A stretch of 64,000 nucleotides of DNA from Marinobacter fuscus (GTDB lineage Bacteria > Pseudomonadota > Gammaproteobacteria > Pseudomonadales > Oleiphilaceae), in assembly GCF_003007675.1 (NCBI RefSeq), contig NZ_PXNP01000013.1, forward strand, positions 1-64,000, written 5' to 3'. The position numbers and the translations under genes were made by a program. The notes under the pieces are model-generated. The model did no database searches. It worked only from the letters and a program-made list of their open reading frames with translations, and was not told the origin of the DNA. How positions within the stretch are numbered: position 1 is the first letter of the stretch; each line of letters begins with the position of its first letter. Below are positions 9,207 through 16,940 of this stretch, in pieces.

Positions 9207-9325
9207 TGTTGTGTAACGATTTTTCCTCCGTTCCTGCCCCCAATAGTGCTCCAGAACAGGTAGAATGCCGGTCATTCCGGCCAGAATGCCTGGCTCAACA
9301 TCGTTACCTGTTTTCGGAGACTGAA

Positions 9326-10678
9326 ATGGACCTGTCCTGCTTCAAGGCCTACGACCTGCGCGGTCGCGTGCCAGACCAACTCAACCCCATCCTTGCAGAG
9401 AAGATCGGCCGGGCCTACGTGGCAGTCACCGGAGCGAAAAAAGTCATCGTCGGCTACGACATCCGCCTGTCCAGCCCGGAAATTACCGAAGCCCTGAGTT
9501 CCGGCCTGATGGCCGCAGGCGCCGACGTGTTCGACATCGGCCTGTGTGGCACCGAGCAGGTGTACTTTGCCACCAGCCATTACCAGATGGACGGCGGCAT
9601 TATGGTTACTGCCAGCCACAACCCGAAAGACCACAACGGCATGAAAATGGTCGGTCCGGAATCCCGGCCCATCAGCTCCGACAATGGCCTGAACGACATC
9701 CGCGACCGGGTGCTGGAACCCTTCGCCAATGCCCCGCAGCAAGGTAAATACGAAACCCTGGAAGTAATGAGCGCCTACATCGACCACCTGCTGGGCTACG
9801 TAGATGCCAGCAGTCTCAAGCCCATGAGCATCGTGTGCAATGCCGGCAACGGTGGCGCAGGCCTGGTGATTGATCAGCTCGAACAGCATTTGCCCTTCGA
9901 CTTCATCAAAGTCCACCACGAAGCGGACGGCCACTTCCCCAACGGCGTGCCCAACCCGATCCTGCCGGAAAACCGCTCCGCCACCGCCGACGCCGTCATC
10001 AACAACGGCGCCGCCATGGGCATTGCCTGGGACGGCGACTACGACCGCTGCTTCTTCTTCGACGAAAACGGCCGCTTTATCGAAGGCTACTACATCGTCG
10101 GCCTGCTGGCCGACCAGTTCCTGCGCAAAATCGGTGGCGGCAAAGTCATCCACGACCCCCGGCTGACCTGGAACACGCTTGACCTGGTGCAGGCCGCGGG
10201 CGGTGAAGCCGTCGAAAGCAAAACCGGCCATGCCTTCATCAAACAAAGAATGCGCGACGAGGATGCCGTTTACGGCGGCGAAATGAGCGCCCATCACTAC
10301 TTCCGCGACTTCGCCTACTGCGACAGCGGCATGATCCCCTGGCTGCTGGTGGCAGAACGCCTGTGCCAGAGCGGCCAAACCCTGTCCTCCCTGATCGACG
10401 CCCGCATCGAAGCTTACCCCGCCAGCGGCGAAATCAACCGCACCATCAGCGACCCCCCAAAAGTGATCGCCGCCATCGAAGCCAAATACAGCGTTGGCGC
10501 CAAAGCCATCAGTCATGTGGATGGCCTGAGTGTGGAATTCGACACCTGGCGGTTCAACCTGCGTATGTCCAACACCGAGCCGGTGGTGCGGTTGAACGTT
10601 GAGGCGCGTGGCGACAAGGCATTGATGGAAGCGAAAACCGAAGAGTTGCTGGCGGAAATGGAGCGTTTGAACGGATAG
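9326..10678 (+). CDS. cpsG: Phosphomannomutase CpsG/ManB
   Basis: A 450-residue alpha-D-phosphohexomutase that interconverts mannose-6-phosphate and mannose-1-phosphate for GDP-mannose and exopolysaccharide synthesis. It aligns closely with E. coli CpsG from the N-terminal CFKAYDLRGRVPDQLN onward. The phosphoserine loop TASHNPKDHNGMK, the metal loop DGDYDRC, the sugar-specificity loop GGEMSAHHYF and the C-terminal phosphate loop SNTEPVVRLN are all present. I chose the ATG at 9326, preceded by GGAGA; the in-frame start at 9209 would add 39 unrelated residues running back across the intergenic region. It is a single-gene unit between the bfr terminator and a large palindrome. Confidence 0.95.
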   Translation: MDLSCFKAYDLRGRVPDQLNPILAEKIGRAYVAVTGAKKVIVGYDIRLSSPEITEALSSGLMAAGADVFDIGLCGTEQVYFATSHYQMDGGIMVTASHNPKDHNGMKMVGPESRPISSDNGLNDIRDRVLEPFANAPQQGKYETLEVMSAYIDHLLGYVDASSLKPMSIVCNAGNGGAGLVIDQLEQHLPFDFIKVHHEADGHFPNGVPNPILPENRSATADAVINNGAAMGIAWDGDYDRCFFFDENGRFIEGYYIVGLLADQFLRKIGGGKVIHDPRLTWNTLDLVQAAGGEAVESKTGHAFIKQRMRDEDAVYGGEMSAHHYFRDFAYCDSGMIPWLLVAERLCQSGQTLSSLIDARIEAYPASGEINRTISDPPKVIAAIEAKYSVGAKAISHVDGLSVEFDTWRFNLRMSNTEPVVRLNVEARGDKALMEAKTEELLAEMERLNG

Positions 10679-10697
10679 TTTGCACGTAGATAAGGGG

Positions 10698-10810
10698 CCA
10701 GGGTGGCGGTGCTCCCTTCTGGAACTGTGCTTCGCCATGGATGGCGAAGCTCAAGCGTCACATGGACGTGCCGAAGGAGCGTGTTTCAGAAGGGAGCACC
10801 GCCACCCTGG
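10698..10810 (+). repeat. Composite palindromic element, copy 1
   Basis: Arms 10698-10721 and 10787-10810 are perfect 24-bp inverted repeats. The 65 bases between them contain two tandem hairpins: a 9-bp stem with a TGGA loop (10729-10750) and a CAC/GTG stem with hexaloop ATGGAC (10759-10770). The segment 10726-10771 matches the core of copy 2 (29724-29768) at 37 of 46 aligned positions with one gap, although the arms of the two copies are unrelated. It lies between the convergent genes cpsG and pldA. GGA in hairpin loops is the binding signature of CsrA/RsmA proteins. A 3'-UTR or terminator role is possible, but no U-tract follows the right arm. Confidence 0.85.
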
Positions 10811-10864
10811 TCTTCCGCCCCACTTGACCTTCCGCCGACGCAGAGGCGATTGTGTCGACCGCTG

Positions 10865-11965
10865 TTACAGCCAGTCATTCAACATAATCCCGAAACCGAT
10901 CCGGTGAATGCGCTTGTTGTAGTCGATAAGACTCTCCCCGTAGCCGTTGTAGTACTGGAAAAACCCCTTCAACGTATCCCCCACCGGAAAACTGTAACCG
11001 AACTCCACTGACGTCCGGTTGTGGGATCGCAGATTGTTCAACAGCTTGAGAGAAAAAGTCCGGTCTTCCGTCAGCTTGTACACCGCGTGATAGCTGGCGT
11101 GGCCCACATAGGCATCCATGTCCGGATTATCATCATCACTGCCGGTTTCCGGAATCCGGTACCACGGCTTCAGCATGAACAGCCAGCGCCCGTAACTGTA
11201 AGCCGCTGTGCCGGTAACCCGGTTCCAGCTCCGCGACCGTGGCTCCGACTGACCGTTAGACTGATGATTGAAGCCAAGCGACATCGCACTCAGCGTACCC
11301 GGGCCAAACTGCCAGTTCAAAGACTGAAGCACGAATAACTCGGGCTCATAATTGGTTTCCCGGAACGGCGCAGACTCATCCTGATTGTACACCTGCCAGA
11401 ACGACTTCTGGGTATAGCCGAACCACAGCGTTGTCCGCTCGTCAAAAATGCCGGTCAGCAACGGCACTTTAAAACTGATCTGATACTTGGCTTCCTCGTT
11501 CTCCAGGTCGTAGTCGTAGCCAATCTCACCCAGCCGGGGGCTGATCGGGCGTGCATTGGGGTTTTCAACCCAGGTTACCGGCAGAAGATAGTTGGGCCGG
11601 TGGGTAATAAAACTGCCAGCAAACGAAAAAATGGCCTGCTCGGAGCTCAGATAACTGTCTACCATCGCCGCCATCACGCCGTCGTCCGGGTCGTTATCCA
11701 GTGCGTTGCCAACAATTTTTTCGCGGGCCTTCCTGTCGGCCACCAGTTGTTCGGCCGTTTTTGCGGCTTCCTTCAGTTCCGTATCCGAGGCCTTCTTTCG
11801 CTCTTTTTTTGGATCCTGCCGCGCGTCGTAGCAGGCCAGCCGCTGCACACCACTCTTGATCAGGGCGCAGTTTACCTCCGCTGCTGTGGCGGGTGACTCT
11901 TCAGCAACAACACAGGAGCTTACAGCGAGGCAAAGCATTGCGATGACAGAATGCAGGCGCATCAT
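10865..11965 (-). CDS. pldA: Outer membrane phospholipase A PldA
   Basis: A 366-residue outer membrane phospholipase A1, a beta-barrel enzyme that hydrolyses phospholipids mislocalised to the outer leaflet. A signal peptide covers about the first 20 residues. The catalytic site is evident as His234 and Ser236 in FNHQSNGQS, with Asn248 in RSWNR, reproducing the His-Ser-Asn spacing of E. coli OMPLA. The protein is longer than OMPLA because of an N-terminal segment of roughly 95 residues rich in Lys and Glu. The barrel ends IHRIGFGIMLNDWL. A GAGG motif supports the ATG at 11965. It follows a small membrane-protein gene by nine bases, so the two probably share a transcript. Confidence 0.95.
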   Translation of the reverse strand: MMRLHSVIAMLCLAVSSCVVAEESPATAAEVNCALIKSGVQRLACYDARQDPKKERKKASDTELKEAAKTAEQLVADRKAREKIVGNALDNDPDDGVMAAMVDSYLSSEQAIFSFAGSFITHRPNYLLPVTWVENPNARPISPRLGEIGYDYDLENEEAKYQISFKVPLLTGIFDERTTLWFGYTQKSFWQVYNQDESAPFRETNYEPELFVLQSLNWQFGPGTLSAMSLGFNHQSNGQSEPRSRSWNRVTGTAAYSYGRWLFMLKPWYRIPETGSDDDNPDMDAYVGHASYHAVYKLTEDRTFSLKLLNNLRSHNRTSVEFGYSFPVGDTLKGFFQYYNGYGESLIDYNKRIHRIGFGIMLNDWL

Positions 11966-11974
11966 GGTGATACC

Positions 11975-12328
11975 TCAGGTAGCGGCCGTCAGGCTGAGCC
12001 AGGTGCTGGCGATGCCGTAAACCCAAACGCCCAGTAAACTGGTCGCCAGCAGAACAAAAATCAGCTTGTGGCGGCCCCGGCGCTCATCGCTGGCCGAGAC
12101 AACCCAGCGCAGATACATCAGCCCGATAAAGCTCAGAAATACGCCCAGGCTAGCGGCCGCCGGTATCAGAAGCCAGGCGCTGGAGATCGGCGCTTCCGCA
12201 GAGGCCTGGCTGCTGAACCAGCTCATCGAAAGCAGCAGAATGGCCAGGCTGCCGAACTCGACAACAAGCAGCATTCGGCGCTTGCGTTGTATCGGGGAGT
12301 GTCGGGAATCGCTCATAAGCAGGCTCAT
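11975..12328 (-). CDS. Small hypothetical inner-membrane protein
   Basis: A 117-residue protein with three predicted membrane segments, at about residues 20-40, 50-75 and 88-112, and a short basic N-terminus (QRKRR). I recognise no family. An internal ATG at 12316 is an alternative start. It is transcribed first in a probable two-gene unit with pldA, nine bases apart, so a role in envelope homeostasis is conceivable but only by association. Confidence 0.6.
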   Translation of the reverse strand: MSLLMSDSRHSPIQRKRRMLLVVEFGSLAILLLSMSWFSSQASAEAPISSAWLLIPAAASLGVFLSFIGLMYLRWVVSASDERRGRHKLIFVLLATSLLGVWVYGIASTWLSLTAAT

Positions 12329-12455
12329 ATCGGAACGGTGGCGTTATGGTACCGGAAACCGCAGGCAACGAATAACAACCTACGAAATTGTCATTAAAAT
12401 GGTTGAAATCAACTTCTGATTTTGCTCTCAGGTTTTTTTGCGGGGGCTCTATCGC

Positions 12456-12461
12456 TATAAT
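12456..12461 (+). promoter_or_regulatory. -10 element of the cytochrome c5 gene
   Basis: A perfect TATAAT hexamer lies 43 bases before the cytochrome start. The base stretch at a 17-base spacing upstream is only T-rich, not a clear -35, so this is a partial promoter call. Confidence 0.45.
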
Positions 12462-12503
12462 GCGGCGACTGAAAGATTATAACGCTCAAATGCGAGGTGC
12501 ATT

Positions 12504-12923
12504 GTGAAGATGAAGAGAGTCCTGGCTGTTGGTCTGCTTGGTTTCGGCCTGGCCGCTGGCACAGCGCTGGCAAGTGTCGAAGATGAAATCCGTGCCCGTA
12601 TCCAGCCGGTGGGTGAAGTGTGCCTGCAGGGTGAAGAGTGCGGTGAAGCAGCCGCTCCCGCAGCTACCGCCAGTGCTGGCCCGCGTTCAGGCAGTGAAGT
12701 GTACGATGCGGTCTGCATGGCCTGCCACACCACTGGGGCGGCCGGTGCACCGGTGATCGGCGACAGCGGTGCCTGGGCGCCGCGCATCGAAAAGGGCCTG
12801 GACACCTTGATCGACCATGCGATCAATGGCTTCAACGCCATGCCTCCGAAAGGCGGTTGCGCCAGCTGCCCGGATGAAGAAATCTCGGCAGCGGTCGAGC
12901 ATCTGGTCGACGCCAGCAAGTAA
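12504..12923 (+). CDS. Cytochrome c5 family protein
   Basis: A 139-residue periplasmic monohaem cytochrome c. A signal peptide (MKMKRVLAVGLLGFGLAAG) precedes an Ala-rich linker and a class I cytochrome domain. The haem motif is CMACH at residues 71-75, and the distal methionine lies in NAMPPKGGC. The extra cysteine pair GGCASC is typical of the cytochrome c5/CccA group. A further pair (CLQGEEC) in the linker may form a disulphide. The GTG at 12504 has GAGGTG close upstream; the ATG two codons later is an equally possible start. It probably serves as an electron carrier to a terminal oxidase. Confidence 0.9.
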   Translation: MKMKRVLAVGLLGFGLAAGTALASVEDEIRARIQPVGEVCLQGEECGEAAAPAATASAGPRSGSEVYDAVCMACHTTGAAGAPVIGDSGAWAPRIEKGLDTLIDHAINGFNAMPPKGGCASCPDEEISAAVEHLVDASK

Positions 12924-12938
12924 GCGCCGTTGTTCCTG

Positions 12939-12965
12939 CGAAGCCCCGCCTTGTGCGGGGCTTCG
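12939..12965. terminator. Terminator between cytochrome c5 and rep
   Basis: A perfect 11-bp stem (CGAAGCCCCGC with GCGGGGCTTCG) and a 5-base loop sit between the two convergent stop codons. TGGTTTT follows on the plus strand, so it mainly serves the cytochrome gene but may act for both. Confidence 0.8.
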
Positions 12966-12989
12966 TGGTTTTAGCGAGGCTGTTTCGGA

Positions 12990-15008
12990 TTACAGGCCAA
13001 GATCGCCAATCAGCGCGCTGAGGGTGGCTTTGCCTTTTTTCTGGTTGGCTTCTTTGTCCTGTTCTCCGGAGCCTTCCCATTTCACATCGTCTTCCGGCAA
13101 TTCATCCAGAAACCGGCTGGGAATGGTTTCCAGCTTTTCGCCGTATTGTTTGCGGGTGGCGGCATAGGTCAGGGCCAGGGTTTCTCGCGCCCGGGTGATG
13201 CCCACGTACATCAGCCGACGTTCTTCTTCCACGTTGCCTTCTTCAATGCTGCTGCGATGGGGCAGAATCTCTTCCTCCAGCCCCATGATGAACACGTGGG
13301 GAAACTCCAGGCCCTTGGAAGCGTGCAGGGTCAGTAGCTGAACCTTGTCGCTGTCGTCCTCTTCCTCGCGCTGCTCCATCATGTCTCGCAATACCAGCTT
13401 GGCAATGGCGTCTTCGATACCGATTTCATCGGCGGTGCCCTTGCCGTCGTCGAGCATGCGCTGGATCGATTCCACCAGGTACCAGATGTTTTCCATCCGC
13501 CGTTCCGCCTGCTTCGGGCTGCCGGAATGCTGGTGCAGCCATTCTTCGTATTCGATGTCGGTAAACAGCTGTTTCACCACCGGAATCGGGTCTTCGGCGA
13601 ACAGCCGCTCGCAGGTTTTGTCGACCCAGTGGGCGAAGCGCCGCAGGCGGTCCAGCCCCTTCTCGGTGACGTGGGCTTCTGCACCCATATCGCCCAGCGC
13701 TTTGAACAGGCTGACGTTGCGGGCGCGAGCGTAGTGGCTGAGTTGCTCCAGGGTGCGCGGGCCAATCTCCCGACGGGGTACGTTCACCACCCGCAGAAAT
13801 GCGGCATCGTCATCCGGGTTGATCATCAGCCGCAGATACGCCATGGCATCCTTGATTTCGTTCTTCGAGAAGAACGACTGCCCGCCACTGAGCCGGTAGG
13901 GAATCTGGTAGGCCTGCAGCTTCATTTCCAGCAGCCGAGCCTGGTGGTTGCCCCGGTACAGAACCGCGAAATCCTTGAAATCCAGGCCGTCCCTCAGTTT
14001 TTGATGGATAATTTCGGTGGCCACGCGCTCGGTTTCGGCATCCTCGTTACGGCAGCGGATAATGCGGATTTCCTCACCGATGGTGTGGTCGCTCCACAGC
14101 GCCTTGTCGAACACATGGGGATTATTGGCAATCACCGTGTTGGCGCAGCGCAGAATCCGGCTGGTGGAGCGGTAGTTCTGCTCCAGCTTGACGATTTTCA
14201 GGCTGGGGAAATCCTCTTTCAGCTGCGCCAGGTTTTCAGGGCGGGCACCGCGCCAGGCATAGATGGACTGGTCGTCGTCACCTACCACGGTAAAGGCTGC
14301 TCGCTCGGCGACCAATTGTTTCACCAATTCGTACTGGCACACGTTGGTGTCCTGGTACTCATCCACCAGCATGTAGCGGATCTTGCGGCGCCACTTGGCC
14401 AGCACCTCGGGGTCGTCCCGGAACAGCTGTACCGGCAGCAGAATCAGATCGTCAAAATCCACGGCGTTATAAGCTTTCAGGTATTCGTTGTAGTGCTTGT
14501 AAACGATGGCAATGCGCTGCTCACGCTCATCTGCCGCTTTACTGTAGGCTTCGGCGGGGCTGCGCATGGCGTTTTTCCAGGAGGAAATCGTCATTTGCAC
14601 ATCGTTCAGCTCGTCTCCGGCATCGGCACTGGCTTCCCGCATCATCAGGTCTTGCAAAAGCGCCTTGGCGTCTTCGGCATCGAAGATCGAGAAACCCGGG
14701 TGATAACCCAGGTGCTGGTGCTCTTCCCGGATCATGTTCAGGCCAAGGTTGTGGAAGGTCGAGACAATCAGCCCGCGGGTTTTGCCCCGGTCGACAATGC
14801 GCCCGACCCGCTCCTTCATTTCCCGGGCGGCCTTGTTGGTAAAGGTGACGGCGGCAATGTGACGGCCGGGAATGCCCAGCTCCTCGATCAGATAGGCGAT
14901 CTTGCGGGTGATCACGCTGGTTTTGCCACTACCGGCGCCAGCGAGCACCAACAGGGGGCCATCGGCATAGCGGACTGCTTCACGTTGTCTGGGGTTGAGC
15001 TTGTTCAC
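12990..15008 (-). CDS. rep: ATP-dependent DNA helicase Rep
   Basis: A 672-residue superfamily 1A 3'-5' helicase that helps replication forks past protein roadblocks. It is the length of E. coli Rep and similar throughout. Motif I is GAGSGKT near residue 24, motif Ia is AAVTFTNKAAREMKERV, motif II is VDEYQDTN, motif III is GDDDQSIYAWRGA, motif IV is EQNYRS, and motifs V and VI are TLHASKGLEFP and YVGITRARE. These features separate Rep from UvrD, whose Walker region and C-terminus differ. It stands alone between a convergent cytochrome gene and a divergent signalling gene. Confidence 0.96.
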   Translation of the reverse strand: MNKLNPRQREAVRYADGPLLVLAGAGSGKTSVITRKIAYLIEELGIPGRHIAAVTFTNKAAREMKERVGRIVDRGKTRGLIVSTFHNLGLNMIREEHQHLGYHPGFSIFDAEDAKALLQDLMMREASADAGDELNDVQMTISSWKNAMRSPAEAYSKAADEREQRIAIVYKHYNEYLKAYNAVDFDDLILLPVQLFRDDPEVLAKWRRKIRYMLVDEYQDTNVCQYELVKQLVAERAAFTVVGDDDQSIYAWRGARPENLAQLKEDFPSLKIVKLEQNYRSTSRILRCANTVIANNPHVFDKALWSDHTIGEEIRIIRCRNEDAETERVATEIIHQKLRDGLDFKDFAVLYRGNHQARLLEMKLQAYQIPYRLSGGQSFFSKNEIKDAMAYLRLMINPDDDAAFLRVVNVPRREIGPRTLEQLSHYARARNVSLFKALGDMGAEAHVTEKGLDRLRRFAHWVDKTCERLFAEDPIPVVKQLFTDIEYEEWLHQHSGSPKQAERRMENIWYLVESIQRMLDDGKGTADEIGIEDAIAKLVLRDMMEQREEEDDSDKVQLLTLHASKGLEFPHVFIMGLEEEILPHRSSIEEGNVEEERRLMYVGITRARETLALTYAATRKQYGEKLETIPSRFLDELPEDDVKWEGSGEQDKEANQKKGKATLSALIGDLGL

Positions 15009-15154
15009 AGTGTTAAGGCCAAAGCGCTACGGGGTTGTAAAAGAGAGAAAGAACCTATTCTACACCAGCCCGCCATGCTGTACCTTGCGGATCTATCAGC
15101 TATGCTTGTTCACATGGATTCTGCTTCACCGTGCCGACACATGGATCTTACCCG

Positions 15155-16888
15155 ATGACATCACCCAGCGATACTAGGCCCGATTGTATTCGCCTACTGG
15201 TACTGACGCCGGAGTACAGCGATTACCTTTGGTACAGCGCCATGCTTGCGGGCGACCCGGATGCCTGCAGTGATGCCATCTGGTGCCCGGATCTGGTCGA
15301 CTGCGACGATCTTATCGCCAATGCCAGTTTTGATGTCATTGTCTGGGACTGTGCTTTCCACAGCGGATCCGAGTCGTCGTTTTTGCAGTATTTGCTGGTG
15401 GCCAGTGAAGACAAGCCCATTCTGGCGATCAGCGCCGACACGTCTGAAGACATGTCCCTCGAGCTTGTGGCCGGCGGCGCCTCTGATTACCTCAGTCGCC
15501 AGGGGTTGGATGCCTGGCAGTTCCGCCGGGCGGTCAAATGTTTGTGGTATCGGGCGTTACTGGCAGAGTCGGCCCATGGCCAGCTGGGCCGGGAAGTGGC
15601 CACGGGTTTTATCAACCGGGATCTGTTTTTTGATCGCCTGCAGCAGGCGATTCTGAGGGCCGAGCGGGCAGGTCACCGGTTGGCCTTGCTGCACCTAAAT
15701 ATCGATGACTTCCGCAACATCAACGAATCCTTCGGCTATCAGAAAAGCGATCAGTTGATGTTCCGGCTGGCAGAGCGCCTGCGCAACAAGTTGCGGCGGG
15801 TGGATTCTCTGATGCGCATAGGCGGGGATGAACTCGCCATTATCGTGGAGAAAGTGGAAGACTCCCTCGACATTACCCAGATTATCCGCAAGGTGGTGAA
15901 TGCTCTGGGCGAGCCGCTGACGGTGGATGGCCAGAATGTGGTGGTCAATGCCAGCGTGGGTGTGGCGACCTACCCGGAAGCCGGGGACAGCCCGGATGAT
16001 CTGTTGCGGCGGGCCAACCGGGCCATGTTTGAAGCCAAGCGAGACCCCGGCACCAGCTACCGGTTTTACGATCGCCAACTGCACATCTCTGCGGGTTACC
16101 AGTTACGGCTCGAAACCGATCTGCGCAACGCCCTGCGTGGCGGCGAACTGGAACTTTATTACCAGCCCCGAATTGATCTGGCCACCGAGGAGGTACGGGG
16201 CGTGGAATGCCTGCTGCGCTGGAACCACCCGGAGCGCGGGCTGGTTGGGCCAGACGAATTCATTCCGGTGGCCGAACGCAGTGGCCTGATTGTGCCCATT
16301 GGTTACTGGGTGATCGAACAGGCCTGCAAACGCCTGCAGGAGTGCACCGAGCTGGGTTTTCCGGGGCTGGTGTTCGCGGTCAACCTGTCCTTCCGCCAGT
16401 TCCACGACCGGAAAATGACCGAAACCATTTTCCGCATTATCTTCAATGCCAATGTCGACACCAGTTTGCTGGAGCTGGAACTGACGGAAAGCGCCATGAT
16501 GCACGATCCTGAGTATGCTCAGCGTTGCCTGCGGGAACTGAACCAGTTGGGTATCAGTTTTGCTCTGGACGATTTTGGCACGGGTTTTTCCTCCCTGAGC
16601 AATCTTCAGCACCTGCCGATCTCGCTGGTGAAAATCGACAAGTCCTTTGTGCAGGAACTGGGGCAGTCGGCCGATGCCGAGCATATTATCCGGGCGATTA
16701 TCAGTCTTGCCCACAGCCTGCAGATCAGTGTGGTGGCCGAAGGTGTTGAGACCGAGGGCCAGCTGGAATTCCTGCGCCAGCAGCACTGTGACGAGATCCA
16801 GGGCTACTATTTTGCCCGCCCCATGCCCTGGCAGGATCTAGTGGAATTCATGAACCGCCGCAACCAGTCCGCTTGCCTGCAGAAGTAA
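15155..16888 (+). CDS. REC-like/GGDEF/EAL cyclic-di-GMP signalling protein
   Basis: A 577-residue cytoplasmic protein. A receiver-like domain spans about residues 10-125. A GGDEF domain (about 150-305) has the degenerate active-site motif GGDEL near residue 223, making cyclase activity doubtful. An EAL domain (about 320-565) keeps most catalytic residues: Glu351 within ECLLRW (ECL instead of EAL), NLS, ELTES, DDFGTG, KIDKSF, AEGVET and QGYYFARP. It is most likely a phosphodiesterase regulated by its GGDEL domain. The ATG at 15155 is chosen over a GTG at 15131. It is divergent from rep, and no sensor kinase is adjacent. Confidence 0.9.
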   Translation: MTSPSDTRPDCIRLLVLTPEYSDYLWYSAMLAGDPDACSDAIWCPDLVDCDDLIANASFDVIVWDCAFHSGSESSFLQYLLVASEDKPILAISADTSEDMSLELVAGGASDYLSRQGLDAWQFRRAVKCLWYRALLAESAHGQLGREVATGFINRDLFFDRLQQAILRAERAGHRLALLHLNIDDFRNINESFGYQKSDQLMFRLAERLRNKLRRVDSLMRIGGDELAIIVEKVEDSLDITQIIRKVVNALGEPLTVDGQNVVVNASVGVATYPEAGDSPDDLLRRANRAMFEAKRDPGTSYRFYDRQLHISAGYQLRLETDLRNALRGGELELYYQPRIDLATEEVRGVECLLRWNHPERGLVGPDEFIPVAERSGLIVPIGYWVIEQACKRLQECTELGFPGLVFAVNLSFRQFHDRKMTETIFRIIFNANVDTSLLELELTESAMMHDPEYAQRCLRELNQLGISFALDDFGTGFSSLSNLQHLPISLVKIDKSFVQELGQSADAEHIIRAIISLAHSLQISVVAEGVETEGQLEFLRQQHCDEIQGYYFARPMPWQDLVEFMNRRNQSACLQK

Positions 16889-16940
16889 GCCGCTGTACCT
16901 TTGCGCATTAATTCCGAACGCGATACCAGATCGAGGTTGC

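Noticed and set aside
9272..10738. 488-codon minus-strand frame
   Set aside because: Antisense to cpsG; composition (Val, Ala, His, Gly) typical of a shadow frame and no recognisable domain.
15104..15146. Two CACATGGAT repeats upstream of the REC-GGDEF-EAL gene as a third copy of the composite element
   Set aside because: They share only nine bases with the element core, lack the long inverted arms and do not form the tandem hairpins.
13527..15158. 543-codon plus-strand frame
   Set aside because: Antisense to rep, whose helicase motifs are complete; no credible domain.
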